IMG/VR virus record: IMGVR_UViG_3300010885_015027
Coordinates: 1 to 64,000 of that record
Length of the DNA stretch: 64,000 nt
Reading direction: 5' to 3' (one strand)
Source: a virus
The notes under the pieces were generated by a model. That model ran no database searches. It had not been told where the DNA came from and saw nothing but the letters and a program-made list of their open reading frames with translations. This document shows, in pieces, positions 23,889 to 32,531 of the stretch. Each line of letters begins with the position of its first letter. The first letter of the stretch is position 1. Both the position numbers and the translations under genes were made by a program.

Positions 23889-24287
23889 ATGAAAAAGATC
23901 TTCAATGACTTAGTATCATGGGCTTTTAACGAATACGATATTGAAGTTCAGATTGACTCCACATATTATGAGTTTGCACAAACGAAAGAAGAAGATAGAA
24001 TTGTAAATGGTATTGCAGGTGCCGATGGTTATATTACTCTCTATGTAGATCGAAAAAACATAGAGGCCTCTTGGGACAAATTAACTTCTATGTTAATACA
24101 CGAAATAGGTCATGTTATTCTATTTCAAGAAGATAAATGTTGGCATACAGAAAAACAAGCTTGGATTTGTGGAATACAAACAGTTCCAAAGAAATTTCAC
24201 CCGAAAGATCTGGGCATCCATTGTCAGGAATGTCTGGAAACTTACAATTATGTCCGATTTGGTTGGATTTCTAAGGCAATACTTTGA
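23889..24287 (+). CDS. HEIGH-motif metallopeptidase-like protein 1
   Basis: A 132-residue protein with LIHEIGHVILFQED (about residue 79), the HExxH zinc motif, and a downstream HTEKQAW element probably supplying a third ligand. It is a compact ImmA/IrrE- or SprT-like minimal metallopeptidase. A paralog with the same plan (HEMGH...HTEQDAW) is at 37475. Substrate unknown. Confidence 0.72.
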   Translation: MKKIFNDLVSWAFNEYDIEVQIDSTYYEFAQTKEEDRIVNGIAGADGYITLYVDRKNIEASWDKLTSMLIHEIGHVILFQEDKCWHTEKQAWICGIQTVPKKFHPKDLGIHCQECLETYNYVRFGWISKAIL

Positions 24288-24299
24288 ATATCTGTATTT

Positions 24300-24307
24300 T
24301 ATAAATA
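24300..24307 (+). promoter_or_regulatory. T4-type late promoter of structural gene
   Basis: TATAAATA 49 nt upstream of the structural protein start, in line with late expression of virion genes. Confidence 0.7.
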
Positions 24308-24355
24308 GATATATATCCTACAATTATAGCTATAGGGATCAAGGAGAAATATCAC

Positions 24356-25087
24356 ATGCCACTATGGGGAAATAAAGAAGTAAAATTTCTATCAGGAACA
24401 TCAGTTAACACAATCGGTGCAACAGGTGTAACTTTAATCGGCTCAACAGGCGCATTATTTTTATCAGAAGTCAGATCTGGAGATCTATTCGTACAAGGGC
24501 CAACTTCGCAGAAAGCTGAAGTCCTTACTGTAAATTCTAATTTTTCTATTACATTGGCCAGTGCAATATATCTAGCAGCCGGTTCAACTGGATTTTTCGT
24601 TTCTGAGATGCCAAAATATCTTTCTGAAACAGAAAAGAAGACACAAACATTCGGTGTAGATACAAAAGAAATGGGCGCAACTGGACCCACAGGTACCAAA
24701 ATCAATCCAGGTCCAGGACATGCTGGATGGGTTAAAGTTGTTCAACAATCAGGATATGTTTCATCAGTTTCGTTAAACACAACTGGTGCTACTGGATATA
24801 ATCCAGCTGTTCTTCCAAATGTTAGTTTTTCTGGAACAGGTGGTGCTTCTGGTGTTGCTGTTGTTTCTTCTGCTGGGGCTGTTACATCGGTTACAGTAAC
24901 AAATGCTGGTTCTTACACAACTACTGCGCCAACTGTTACAATCGGTTCTACCGGGGCAACTGGTGTAGTCGGAACAGTTATCATGGGTGGAAGATTTAAT
25001 CGTAAGATTCATGAAACTTTAGTTGCTTTGCGTGTTCCTGCGGCGACAATGGGTGACGCTGAAGATACGATCTTCCCAGACGCATAA
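24356..25087 (+). CDS. Virion structural protein with glycine-rich GATG repeats
   Basis: A 243-residue protein. The start MPLWGNKEVKFLSGT, a central EMPKYLSETE, PGHAGWVKV and a C-terminal HETLVALR...FPDA match a structural protein family of T4-like marine phages beginning M-A-L-W-G-N. Between these lies an insertion of collagen-like G-A-T-G triplets and serine/valine-rich beta strands (residues 125-220). Late promoter upstream and terminator downstream make it a single-gene late unit. Confidence 0.75.
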   Translation: MPLWGNKEVKFLSGTSVNTIGATGVTLIGSTGALFLSEVRSGDLFVQGPTSQKAEVLTVNSNFSITLASAIYLAAGSTGFFVSEMPKYLSETEKKTQTFGVDTKEMGATGPTGTKINPGPGHAGWVKVVQQSGYVSSVSLNTTGATGYNPAVLPNVSFSGTGGASGVAVVSSAGAVTSVTVTNAGSYTTTAPTVTIGSTGATGVVGTVIMGGRFNRKIHETLVALRVPAATMGDAEDTIFPDA

Positions 25088-25096
25088 TTGATAACC

Positions 25097-25124
25097 AAGG
25101 GGAACTTCACGGTTCCCCTTTTAT
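25097..25124 (+). terminator. Intrinsic terminator
   Basis: AAGGGGAAC-TTCACG-GTTCCCCTT stem of 9 bp followed by TTATT. Confidence 0.9.
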
Positions 25125-25135
25125 TAGGATAATTT

Positions 25136-25231
25136 ATGATTGAAATATGTAAAATTCTATTTATGTTGATAATTGTTTGGATTGTAGCATACGTTCTTGA
25201 TTTAATTGGAAAACGAACGAATCTATTTTAA
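25136..25231 (+). CDS. Predicted 31-residue membrane peptide
   Basis: ATG 25136 behind TTAGGATAATTT opens a 31-residue ORF, largely one hydrophobic helix (ILFMLIIVWIVAYVLDLI) with a basic C-terminal GKRTNLF. It sits alone between two transcription units. Coding status rests on the ribosome site and the coherent transmembrane composition. Confidence 0.5.
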   Translation: MIEICKILFMLIIVWIVAYVLDLIGKRTNLF

Positions 25232-25323
25232 ATGCTTGCTAATTTATTGTAAATAAGGTATAATAAATATATGTGGAATGCCTAATTGGATTCCATAATA
25301 TAACTCGCTTTAAATAGGAGACA

Positions 25324-25770
25324 ATGATGACAATCAGACGAATTAACTTAGATAATTTAGACGCAACACTTCCACCACCCCTCTTTTCTTATAATGATGT
25401 AACTTCCTTCTGGACTCAGGAAGCCAAATTAAATGGTTCATTTCCACCATATAATCTTTCAAAGAATTCAGATTCAACAGCCTTCAATCTTAAATTAGCG
25501 ATTGCCGGATTCGGTCCAGAAGACATTTCTGTATCCGTTGAAGATAATCATCTAATTATCAAAGGGGATGCTGAGACTCTGACTCTTGATACAGGCAATA
25601 CTTATGTTCATAAGGGAATTGCTGAGAGATCGTTTACAAGATCTTTCACATTAGGGGATTATGTTGAGGTGAAAGATGTATCTTATAAAAATGGTATTCT
25701 AGATGTCTATATGGAACTAGTCTTACCAGAACATAAGAAACCGAAACAGTTTCAAATTACAAATAAGTAA
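25324..25770 (+). CDS. hsp20: HSP20 small heat-shock protein
   Basis: A 148-residue alpha-crystallin-type chaperone. The domain includes FNLKLAIAGFGPEDISVSVE, LIIKGDA, the RSFTRSFTLGDYVEVKDVSYKNGILDVYM core with the G-I-L motif, and a C-terminal extension ending KPKQFQIT. HSP20 genes are common in T4-like cyanophages and relatives. Ribosome site TAGGAGACA. A promoter (TATAAT about 25260) lies 60 nt upstream. Confidence 0.92.
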   Translation: MMTIRRINLDNLDATLPPPLFSYNDVTSFWTQEAKLNGSFPPYNLSKNSDSTAFNLKLAIAGFGPEDISVSVEDNHLIIKGDAETLTLDTGNTYVHKGIAERSFTRSFTLGDYVEVKDVSYKNGILDVYMELVLPEHKKPKQFQITNK

Positions 25771-25800
25771 AAAAATGGGGAACTCCGGTTCCCCAAAATT
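25771..25800 (+). terminator. Intrinsic terminator after hsp20
   Basis: GGGGAAC-TCCG-GTTCCCC hairpin, A-rich upstream and AAAATTAAT downstream. Confidence 0.75.
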
Positions 25801-25823
25801 AATCTATAACAGGTATTGAATAC

Positions 25824-26090
25824 ATGAAAATTTTGAAATTTGGCGCCGAATGGTGTGCCGCTTGTAAAGCTCTAGAACCCATTATTACTGATTTAATCAC
25901 TCAAAATTTGGATCATGAATTTATTTCAATCGATGTTGATGATCCTGACTCTTCGGAAATAACACAACAATATAAGATTAAATCGATTCCAACAACCATT
26001 TTTGCGAATCGTCGTGACGAAGAATTGTTCAGATTTACTGGTGTAAAGAAGAAGAATCAGATCCAGGAATATATTGACGAGCTGTCGTAA
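25824..26090 (+). CDS. trx: Thioredoxin
   Basis: An 88-residue mini-thioredoxin with redox motif WCAAC (about residues 10-14) in FGAEWCAACKALEP and cis-proline in IPTTIFANR. May reduce phage ribonucleotide reductase or act as a processivity or redox factor. Its stop abuts another ATG. Confidence 0.9.
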   Translation: MKILKFGAEWCAACKALEPIITDLITQNLDHEFISIDVDDPDSSEITQQYKIKSIPTTIFANRRDEELFRFTGVKKKNQIQEYIDELS

Positions 26091-26146
26091 ATGACTGACA
26101 AGGAAAAAAAATATACAAATATGAAGAACTTCTACATACGATACAA

Positions 26147-26317
26147 ATGTATGCAGAAGTAAATATGGATAACGAGAAATTATCTAATATTATAAGTAAT
26201 ATTTGTAGATGGTCGTACGTTCACAGAATAGGCAACGGCGAATTAAGTGAGGAACAGCAAAATGATTACATTAGAAAAGCTTTCGACAAATTACTCGAAA
26301 TTAAAAGAAAAAATTGA
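26147..26317 (+). CDS. Small hypothetical protein (56 aa)
   Basis: ORF MYAEVNMDNEKLSNIISNIC, then RWSYVHRIGNGELSEEQQND, ending AFDKLLEIKRKN. The polar/hydrophobic pattern is protein-like, and the RIGNGELSEEQQ turn looks conserved in style with small phage proteins. It overlaps the next gene. A 23-codon ORF at 26091-26162 in another frame, beginning next to the thioredoxin stop, could be a coupling leader. Confidence 0.5.
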   Translation: MYAEVNMDNEKLSNIISNICRWSYVHRIGNGELSEEQQNDYIRKAFDKLLEIKRKN

Positions 26318-26885
26318 AGACATTATTTTAGATGTTATTGCTGAGTACAAGAACATAGCTGACTGGTGTGCATACAGGACTGTGCGAAAATATCACATTG
26401 TTGATACGAAATTGAAACCTGGTTATCATGAATCTGATACACTTATCATGCACTCAGTTTTTTCGATTCTAGTAGATTTTGTAGAGATGCAAAAAGCTTG
26501 GATGCATGTAATCTGTGATGATGATTTATATTGCAAATTATCATGGTTTGAAAGAAAATTTCGATATCAAAATTTCCGTTCTGCCCAATATGGTATTGCT
26601 TATCTAAACTGGGAAATAACCGAAACTAATGCAAGACAATCGGAAGCTGCACAAGAAATCTTAGATCTATACACTTGGTGGACAGTAACACGTCCACAAA
26701 GAGTAGATCCTGCCGTCTTATGTGGTTATAATGATGTGTTTACTGATAGTCTAACATCTGCAGAGAGGTTAACTAAATTATCACCAATACTTAGAAATAT
26801 GAACAAGATTGAAGATAAGTATGAAAAGGAAGACGAGAAGATGATGATTCGTCTGATTAAAGTGAGGATATCACTGTGGACGTAA
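26262..26885 (+). CDS. Hypothetical helical protein (207 aa)
   Basis: Starts at ATG 26262 (MITLEKLSTNYSKLKEKIED); an in-frame GTG 15 nt upstream is less likely. A Trp/Tyr-rich helical protein with KAWMHVICDDDLYCKLSWFERKF and YLNWEITETNARQSEAAQEILDLYTWW. I recall similar hypothetical proteins in T4-like phages but no function. Confidence 0.75.
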   Translation: MITLEKLSTNYSKLKEKIEDIILDVIAEYKNIADWCAYRTVRKYHIVDTKLKPGYHESDTLIMHSVFSILVDFVEMQKAWMHVICDDDLYCKLSWFERKFRYQNFRSAQYGIAYLNWEITETNARQSEAAQEILDLYTWWTVTRPQRVDPAVLCGYNDVFTDSLTSAERLTKLSPILRNMNKIEDKYEKEDEKMMIRLIKVRISLWT

Positions 26886-27130
26886 CTAATTTAGAAGAAT
26901 CCATTTATGAGAGACCGCTGTCTGTAAGCGGAGATCTATTAGTTGGGACAACATATTTAAAGGTCAACAATAATTCCCATTGTGAATGGGCCAGATTAAA
27001 GGATGATTTCAAAACCTTGATCATTAATCCTGATAATATGTCTTCAGATATTAATATAATTATTCAGATCAGAGAAAAAGAATATTCGATTACCCGAGAA
27101 CAAATTAAGTCCCTTGTGGATAAAATATGA
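26876..27130 (+). CDS. Small hypothetical protein (84 aa)
   Basis: Begins with GTG overlapping the previous stop, GAGGATATCACT upstream as ribosome site, and its stop overlaps the endolysin ATG. Strand-rich (SGDLLVGTTYLKVNNNSHCEW). Its position suggests a link to the endolysin, but no motif supports one. Confidence 0.7.
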   Translation: MDVTNLEESIYERPLSVSGDLLVGTTYLKVNNNSHCEWARLKDDFKTLIINPDNMSSDINIIIQIREKEYSITREQIKSLVDKI

Positions 27131-27747
27131 CAAAAGAATTAATGGATCCAATTTTAAAAGCTTTCGTTACTTGCGGAATAGATAATATCTATCTACAGAA
27201 AGCTATCCTTGCTAATATAGAAAAAGAGTGTGGAGGAATTCCTTCTGCGGAAAATCTAAATTATTCTAAAACTTCTAATACAAGAATTAGATCTATTTTT
27301 GGTTCCAGAGTTGCGTCTTTTTCTGAAGAAGAACTTAATAATGTAAAGAAAACACCAGAATCATTTGCAGAAGTTGTTTATGGTGCCAAGACTACTGTTG
27401 GACGATCGATGGGTAATCTGGAACCTGGTGATGGATGGAAATATCGTGGGAGAGGATATATCCAATTAACTGGAAAGGCTAATTATTCATCAAATGGAAA
27501 AGCTAATGGTTTCGATTTAATCAATAATCCAGATATTCTGGTTAATGATAGAATATCTTCTGCTATTGTTTCTGTTAACTTTGTTAAGCGAGGATTGGCT
27601 AAAGTAATCACTTTTGATTCACAAGAATCAGCTAATCGAGCTGTCACACAAGTAATCGGTGGACGAGGATTAAATCTCGATTCGGGGTACGGCGCAGAAT
27701 TGCTCGCAAAAGTAGACAAGTTTGCGACAGATATAAACTTTTCATGA
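27127..27747 (+). CDS. Endolysin, GH19 chitinase/lysozyme type
   Basis: A 206-residue peptidoglycan hydrolase. NIEKECGGIPSAENLNY holds the catalytic glutamate (about residue 35), followed by FAEVVYGA and the GH19 landmark GWKYRGRGYIQLTGKANY (about 102). No signal peptide, so a holin is needed. GH19 endolysins cleave the glycan of Gram-negative peptidoglycan at lysis. Confidence 0.9.
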   Translation: MTKELMDPILKAFVTCGIDNIYLQKAILANIEKECGGIPSAENLNYSKTSNTRIRSIFGSRVASFSEEELNNVKKTPESFAEVVYGAKTTVGRSMGNLEPGDGWKYRGRGYIQLTGKANYSSNGKANGFDLINNPDILVNDRISSAIVSVNFVKRGLAKVITFDSQESANRAVTQVIGGRGLNLDSGYGAELLAKVDKFATDINFS

Positions 27748-28493
27748 AATATTGCGTCAATGCGTTGATTATGTCAGATCTGCATTTGGGTACACATGCA
27801 TGCAATGCAGATCTGATTATTTCTGTACTTAAATATTTTGATGCCAAGATTATAATCTTAAATGGCGACGTCATAGATTTCTGGCAACTTAGTAACACAA
27901 GATCATGGAAAAAAGAACATAATGATATCTTAAGGATACTATTTAAAATAGCCAGAGATGGAAAAACCATAATATATTGTACTGGTAATCATGACGAAAT
28001 CTTAAGAGATTTCAGTCCATTTTCTTTAGACAATATTCACGTTGTTGATCGATATGAATATATTTCAGAAGTCAATAGAATACTGATCGTGCATGGTGAC
28101 GCATTCGATTTTGTTATCAAATCTAATAAATGGTTGGCCAAAATTGGATCCATTGCATACGATTTTCTGATTATTGTTAATAGATATTTCAATAAGTTTA
28201 GAAAAGCCATTGGATTAGATTATTGGTCTCTTTCAAAATATCTCAAAACAGAAACCAAAAAGAGAATTGGGATCCTACATCAATTCGATAAATTAGTTGT
28301 GGCTTATGCAAAAGAAGAAGGTTTCGATAAGGTATGTGTTGGCCACATACACATACCAGAATCCAGGATGATCGAAGGTGTGCAATACATAAACACTGGA
28401 GATATGTGTGAAACAGGTTCGTTTTTAATTGAAACACTTGACGGTCGCTTGCAATTGATAACGGATTTCGAACAGTTTAAACGTAAATTGTAA
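27744..28493 (+). CDS. LpxH-like calcineurin phosphoesterase
   Basis: A 249-residue dinuclear metallophosphatase with all motifs: MSDLHLGTH, NGDVIDFW, TGNHDE, a HGDAFD element and GHIHIPE. This set, with Arg-rich helices between, is typical of UDP-2,3-diacylglucosamine diphosphatase (LpxH/YbbF) relatives acting in lipid A synthesis. A phage copy might alter host LPS or hydrolyse another nucleotide diphosphate. It overlaps the endolysin gene by 4 bp. Confidence 0.78.
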   Translation: MKYCVNALIMSDLHLGTHACNADLIISVLKYFDAKIIILNGDVIDFWQLSNTRSWKKEHNDILRILFKIARDGKTIIYCTGNHDEILRDFSPFSLDNIHVVDRYEYISEVNRILIVHGDAFDFVIKSNKWLAKIGSIAYDFLIIVNRYFNKFRKAIGLDYWSLSKYLKTETKKRIGILHQFDKLVVAYAKEEGFDKVCVGHIHIPESRMIEGVQYINTGDMCETGSFLIETLDGRLQLITDFEQFKRKL

Positions 28494-28532
28494 GAGTTGC
28501 TTTTTTTGTTACGATAAGGTATAATAGTTACT

Positions 28533-31049
28533 ATGGATAAAATTTATACGAATATTCAGTCCTGGGGAAATACGCTGTATGTTCGATATCTTGAGAATGG
28601 TAAAAAATCACAAGAACGGATAACCGATTTTCATCCTCGTGTCTGGATTCCTGCGTCGACAGTATCAACGCAGACGGATTATAAGAATCTACAAGATTAT
28701 CCTGTAATCGAGTTTGATGCAGGGAATATTAAAGAAACTCGTGATTTCATCGAACGAAACAGGGGTGTAGGAAATTTTGCTGTGTATGGCAATATACAAC
28801 CTCAATATCAGTGGATTTCACAAAATTGTACTGGGTCTATTCCTTGGAAGACATCAGATATTGTAGTTGCTTATATCGATATTGAATGTACTTGTGAGAA
28901 TGGGTTTCCTTCTATCTCTGATGCGGCTGAAGAGATTAATGCCATCACTATTAAGTTCTCTAATCTAGAAAAAAAGATCGTTCTTGGCTTTGATCATTTT
29001 TCTGGTGAGATTGACAATGCAATCTATATTCCTTGTGAGACAGAAGAAATTCTTCTAGATAAATTCTTGAAGGTTTGGAAATCTAATTATCCCGATATTG
29101 TTTCCGGATGGCACGTTAAATTCTTCGATATTCCTTATCTAATTAATAGAATTAGCCGTGTATTTGGTGAATCGAAAACAAAATGTATTTCTCCTTGGAA
29201 TATTCTTCGTGAAGAAACCATCGAGATAATGGGTAAGAAAGTTCAGACATATGATATGTTTGGTATCGCAATTCTAGATTATTTAGATCTATACAAGAAA
29301 TTCACTTATTCTGCGCAAGAGAGTTACAAATTAGATTACATTGCTTCTGTTGAATTGGGTGAGAAGAAGCTAGATTATTCGGAACACGGTTCTCTTCATC
29401 TCCTGTATAAAGAAGATTATAATAAATTCATCCAATACAATGCGAAAGACGTAGATCTTGTTGTCTCGCTCGAGAATAAGATGAAATTAATTGAATTAGC
29501 CATGACAATGGCTTATGATGCTAAAGTTAATTTCGATGATGTTTTCTCTCAGGTAAGAATGTGGGATGTGATTATCTATAATCATCTCTTATCAAAAGGA
29601 TACGTTATCCCTGATAGGCAGGAATCTAGAAAGGAAGAAATTGAAGGAGCTTATGTAAAAGAACCGAAACCTGGATTCTATAACTGGGTCGTGTCATTCG
29701 ATTTACAATCTCTATATCCCCATTTAATCATGGGTGGTAATTTCTCTCCTGATACTATCGTAGATAAAATTATTCCTGGTGTATCTGTTGATCGCTTATT
29801 GACAAAATCTGTAGATCTCACTAATCTGACAGAAAACAATTATTCTATGTCGGCCACTGGCCAGTTATATACACGTGATAAATATGGCTTCCTTGCCGAG
29901 CTTATGTCATGGATGTTCGAACAACGAAAAATCTATAAAACTAAGATGATTCAAGCAGAGAAAGATCTGGAAGAAGCAAAGAAGACTGGCCAGGATACAT
30001 CACAAATTATTAATGATATTTCTAAGTATAAGAATCTTCAGATGGCCAAGAAGATTGCGTTGAATTCAGCTTATGGAGCAATTTGCAATCGCTACTGTAG
30101 ATATTCTGATAAAAGAATAGCAGAATCGATTACTATTACTGGTCAACTAGCTATCCGTTGGATTTCAAATAGATTAAATGAGTATTTACAGAATCTATTG
30201 AAAACTAGAAAGGATTATGTGATAGCTGCTGATACAGACTCGTGTATTTTAAATCTTGAAGATGTTGTTACTAAATTCTTCCCAAATAAAACAAAAGAAC
30301 AGATTATTGATCTGATTGATGAGACTTGTCAAGTTAAATTGCAAAAAGTAATTAATGATTCATACGAAGATCTAGCAGTTTATTTAAATTCATATTCACA
30401 AAAAATGATTATGAAAAGAGAAGCTATCGCCGATCGTGGTATCTGGACTGCAAAGAAGAGATATATCTTATCTGTATATGATTCTGAAGGAGTTAGATAT
30501 ACAGAACCGAAATTAAAGATTATGGGTATTGAAGCGATTAAATCATCAACTCCCAAATTTTGTCGAGATAAGATTAAAGAAGCAATTAAGATTATCATGA
30601 CTGGTAATCAAAAAGATTTACATAATTATATGGATAAAATCAAGGAGATGTTTTTAACACTTCCTCCCGAAGATATCGCATTTCCTAGAGGAGTTAATAA
30701 TCTATCAACATACTCTTCTAATATTTCAATATACACAAAAGGAACTCCAATTCATGTAAGAGGGTCGCTTCTATTCAATAATCTATTGAAGAAAAATGAT
30801 CTACTTAAATCTTATACACAAATTCATGAAGGTGAGAAGATTAAGTTTTTGTATCTGAAAGAACCGAATCCTATTCGTGAGAATGTTATTTCTTTTAATT
30901 CAATTTTACCACATGAGTTTGGATTACACAAATACATAGATTATAATCTTCAATTTCAGAAAACTTTCGTAGAACCAATTTCTACAATTTTAGAAGCTAT
31001 TTCTTGGTCATCGGAAACGAAATCTACTCTAGATTCCTTCTTTGACTAA
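28533..31049 (+). CDS. 43: DNA polymerase gp43 (family B)
   Basis: An 838-residue replicative polymerase with 3-prime exonuclease. Exo I VVAYIDIECTCENG (about 112), Exo II region SGWHVKFFDIPYL, Exo III-like YNAKDVDLV; polymerase motif A SFDLQSLYPHLIM (about 390), motif B KIALNSAYGAICNR (about 508), motif C AADTDSCIL (about 565). Somewhat shorter than T4 gp43 (898). The ATG is 9 nt after TATAAT, making a near-leaderless transcript. Confidence 0.97.
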   Translation: MDKIYTNIQSWGNTLYVRYLENGKKSQERITDFHPRVWIPASTVSTQTDYKNLQDYPVIEFDAGNIKETRDFIERNRGVGNFAVYGNIQPQYQWISQNCTGSIPWKTSDIVVAYIDIECTCENGFPSISDAAEEINAITIKFSNLEKKIVLGFDHFSGEIDNAIYIPCETEEILLDKFLKVWKSNYPDIVSGWHVKFFDIPYLINRISRVFGESKTKCISPWNILREETIEIMGKKVQTYDMFGIAILDYLDLYKKFTYSAQESYKLDYIASVELGEKKLDYSEHGSLHLLYKEDYNKFIQYNAKDVDLVVSLENKMKLIELAMTMAYDAKVNFDDVFSQVRMWDVIIYNHLLSKGYVIPDRQESRKEEIEGAYVKEPKPGFYNWVVSFDLQSLYPHLIMGGNFSPDTIVDKIIPGVSVDRLLTKSVDLTNLTENNYSMSATGQLYTRDKYGFLAELMSWMFEQRKIYKTKMIQAEKDLEEAKKTGQDTSQIINDISKYKNLQMAKKIALNSAYGAICNRYCRYSDKRIAESITITGQLAIRWISNRLNEYLQNLLKTRKDYVIAADTDSCILNLEDVVTKFFPNKTKEQIIDLIDETCQVKLQKVINDSYEDLAVYLNSYSQKMIMKREAIADRGIWTAKKRYILSVYDSEGVRYTEPKLKIMGIEAIKSSTPKFCRDKIKEAIKIIMTGNQKDLHNYMDKIKEMFLTLPPEDIAFPRGVNNLSTYSSNISIYTKGTPIHVRGSLLFNNLLKKNDLLKSYTQIHEGEKIKFLYLKEPNPIRENVISFNSILPHEFGLHKYIDYNLQFQKTFVEPISTILEAISWSSETKSTLDSFFD

Positions 31050-31099
31050 ATATTATAAACAGGTAGCTCCTGTATCAAACAGCAAAAGGTAAACAACAA

Positions 31100-32134
31100 A
31101 TGAATAAACTATTAGACAAGCTTCAGAAAGCTGGTTCGATTAAAAATGCAGAGATTCTTTCTGAATCTTCTTTCTTTAATGTGAAAGATTGCATTAGTAC
31201 CGAACTACCGATTCTCAATATTGCATTTTCCGGAGAAATTGGTGGTGGATTAATTCCTGGGTTAACTGTGATTGCAGGACAATCTAAATCATACAAAACC
31301 CTATTATCTCTGTATTGTATGAAAGCTTATTTCGATAAGTACAAAGATTCAGTTGCGCTTCTTTATGATTCAGAATTTGGCATTACTCCTGAATATCTTA
31401 CTATGAATGGGATTGACGCTTCTAGAATTATTCATATTCCAATCGAACATATCGAACAACTTAAATTTGATATTGTAAAGAGATTAAATGAAATTGTACG
31501 TGGTGATAAAGTATTCATCATGATCGATTCAATCGGATCGCTTTCTTCTAAAAAAGAAGTAGACGATGCCACTGATGAGAAGTCAGTAGCCGATATGACT
31601 CGTGCTAAATCTATCAGATCATTACTAAGAATTATTACACCACATCTTACGATGAAAGATATTCCGTGTCTTGCAGTGAATCACGTCTACCAGACAATGG
31701 AAATGTACAGTAAAGCAATTGTGGGTGGTGGTACTGCTGTTACATATTCCGCAAATCAAATCTTTATCGTCACAAGATCACAAGAAAAAGATGGAACTGA
31801 CTTAGTTGGTTACAACTTCACAATCAACATCGAAAAATCTAGATTCGTTAAAGAAAAGAGTAAATTAACATTCAATGTAAAATTTGATGATGGGATCAAC
31901 AAATACTCTGGCTTAATGGATATTGCTCTAGAATCAGGACATGTCATTAAACCGAAAGTTGGTTGGTATCAGAAACTAGGGGAAGAGAAGAATTATAGAT
32001 TAGATAAAACTAACACTGCAGAATTTTGGAATCCTTTATTGGAAGATAGCTCGTTTAAAGATTTCGTTATCTATAAATTCAAACTAACTAGTAAAATTTT
32101 AGTTGAGGAAGAAGAATTTGTGGTAGAAGATTAG
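31100..32134 (+). CDS. uvsX: UvsX RecA-like recombinase
   Basis: A 344-residue strand-exchange ATPase. Walker A-like GQSKSYKTLL (about residue 60, a divergent P-loop shared with T4 UvsX), Walker B VFIMIDSIGSLSS (about 138), and the L2-region segment VGGGTAVTYSANQIF. Works with UvsY, gp32 and gp46/47, all present. It follows the polymerase gene by 50 nt. Confidence 0.95.
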   Translation: MNKLLDKLQKAGSIKNAEILSESSFFNVKDCISTELPILNIAFSGEIGGGLIPGLTVIAGQSKSYKTLLSLYCMKAYFDKYKDSVALLYDSEFGITPEYLTMNGIDASRIIHIPIEHIEQLKFDIVKRLNEIVRGDKVFIMIDSIGSLSSKKEVDDATDEKSVADMTRAKSIRSLLRIITPHLTMKDIPCLAVNHVYQTMEMYSKAIVGGGTAVTYSANQIFIVTRSQEKDGTDLVGYNFTINIEKSRFVKEKSKLTFNVKFDDGINKYSGLMDIALESGHVIKPKVGWYQKLGEEKNYRLDKTNTAEFWNPLLEDSSFKDFVIYKFKLTSKILVEEEEFVVED

Positions 32135-32145
32135 AGGTAACTTGA

Positions 32146-32493
32146 ATGGCCAAGAAAAAAAGCATTAATGAAGAAAAGAATAAATCTTCGGATAACATTA
32201 AAGTAACATTTTTAATCACCGATCAGAAAAACGAACAATCAGATAAAATAGTATTTAAAATTGATGATGGCCCCTTTTCTGGATGTATTGTCAATATACA
32301 AGATTTTAAATTTTCAGATGAGAATTCTACAATAATGTTGTTTAATTATAATCTCGTTCATATTCCAGATGGAATCACGATTAACGATAAAAAAATCCAA
32401 AGCTTTATCAAGAAAGCTGTTGGAAATATATTACGGCATGCTGTAAGAAACAATTTTGAAGAAACATCAAATTGCGTTTATGTTGAAGAATAA
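32146..32493 (+). CDS. Hypothetical protein (115 aa) between uvsX and gene 41
   Basis: Basic, Lys-rich N-terminus (MAKKKSINEEKNK) then a beta-rich domain (NIKVTFLITDQ... VFKIDDGPFSGCIVNIQDFKF). Ribosome site AGAGGTAACTTG. In T4 relatives this slot between uvsX and 41 holds a small accessory gene (gene 40-like), but I see no sequence basis for calling it that. Confidence 0.75.
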   Translation: MAKKKSINEEKNKSSDNIKVTFLITDQKNEQSDKIVFKIDDGPFSGCIVNIQDFKFSDENSTIMLFNYNLVHIPDGITINDKKIQSFIKKAVGNILRHAVRNNFEETSNCVYVEE

Positions 32494-32531
32494 ATTTTGA
32501 CTATTACAATGAATTAAGGTATAATATATAT

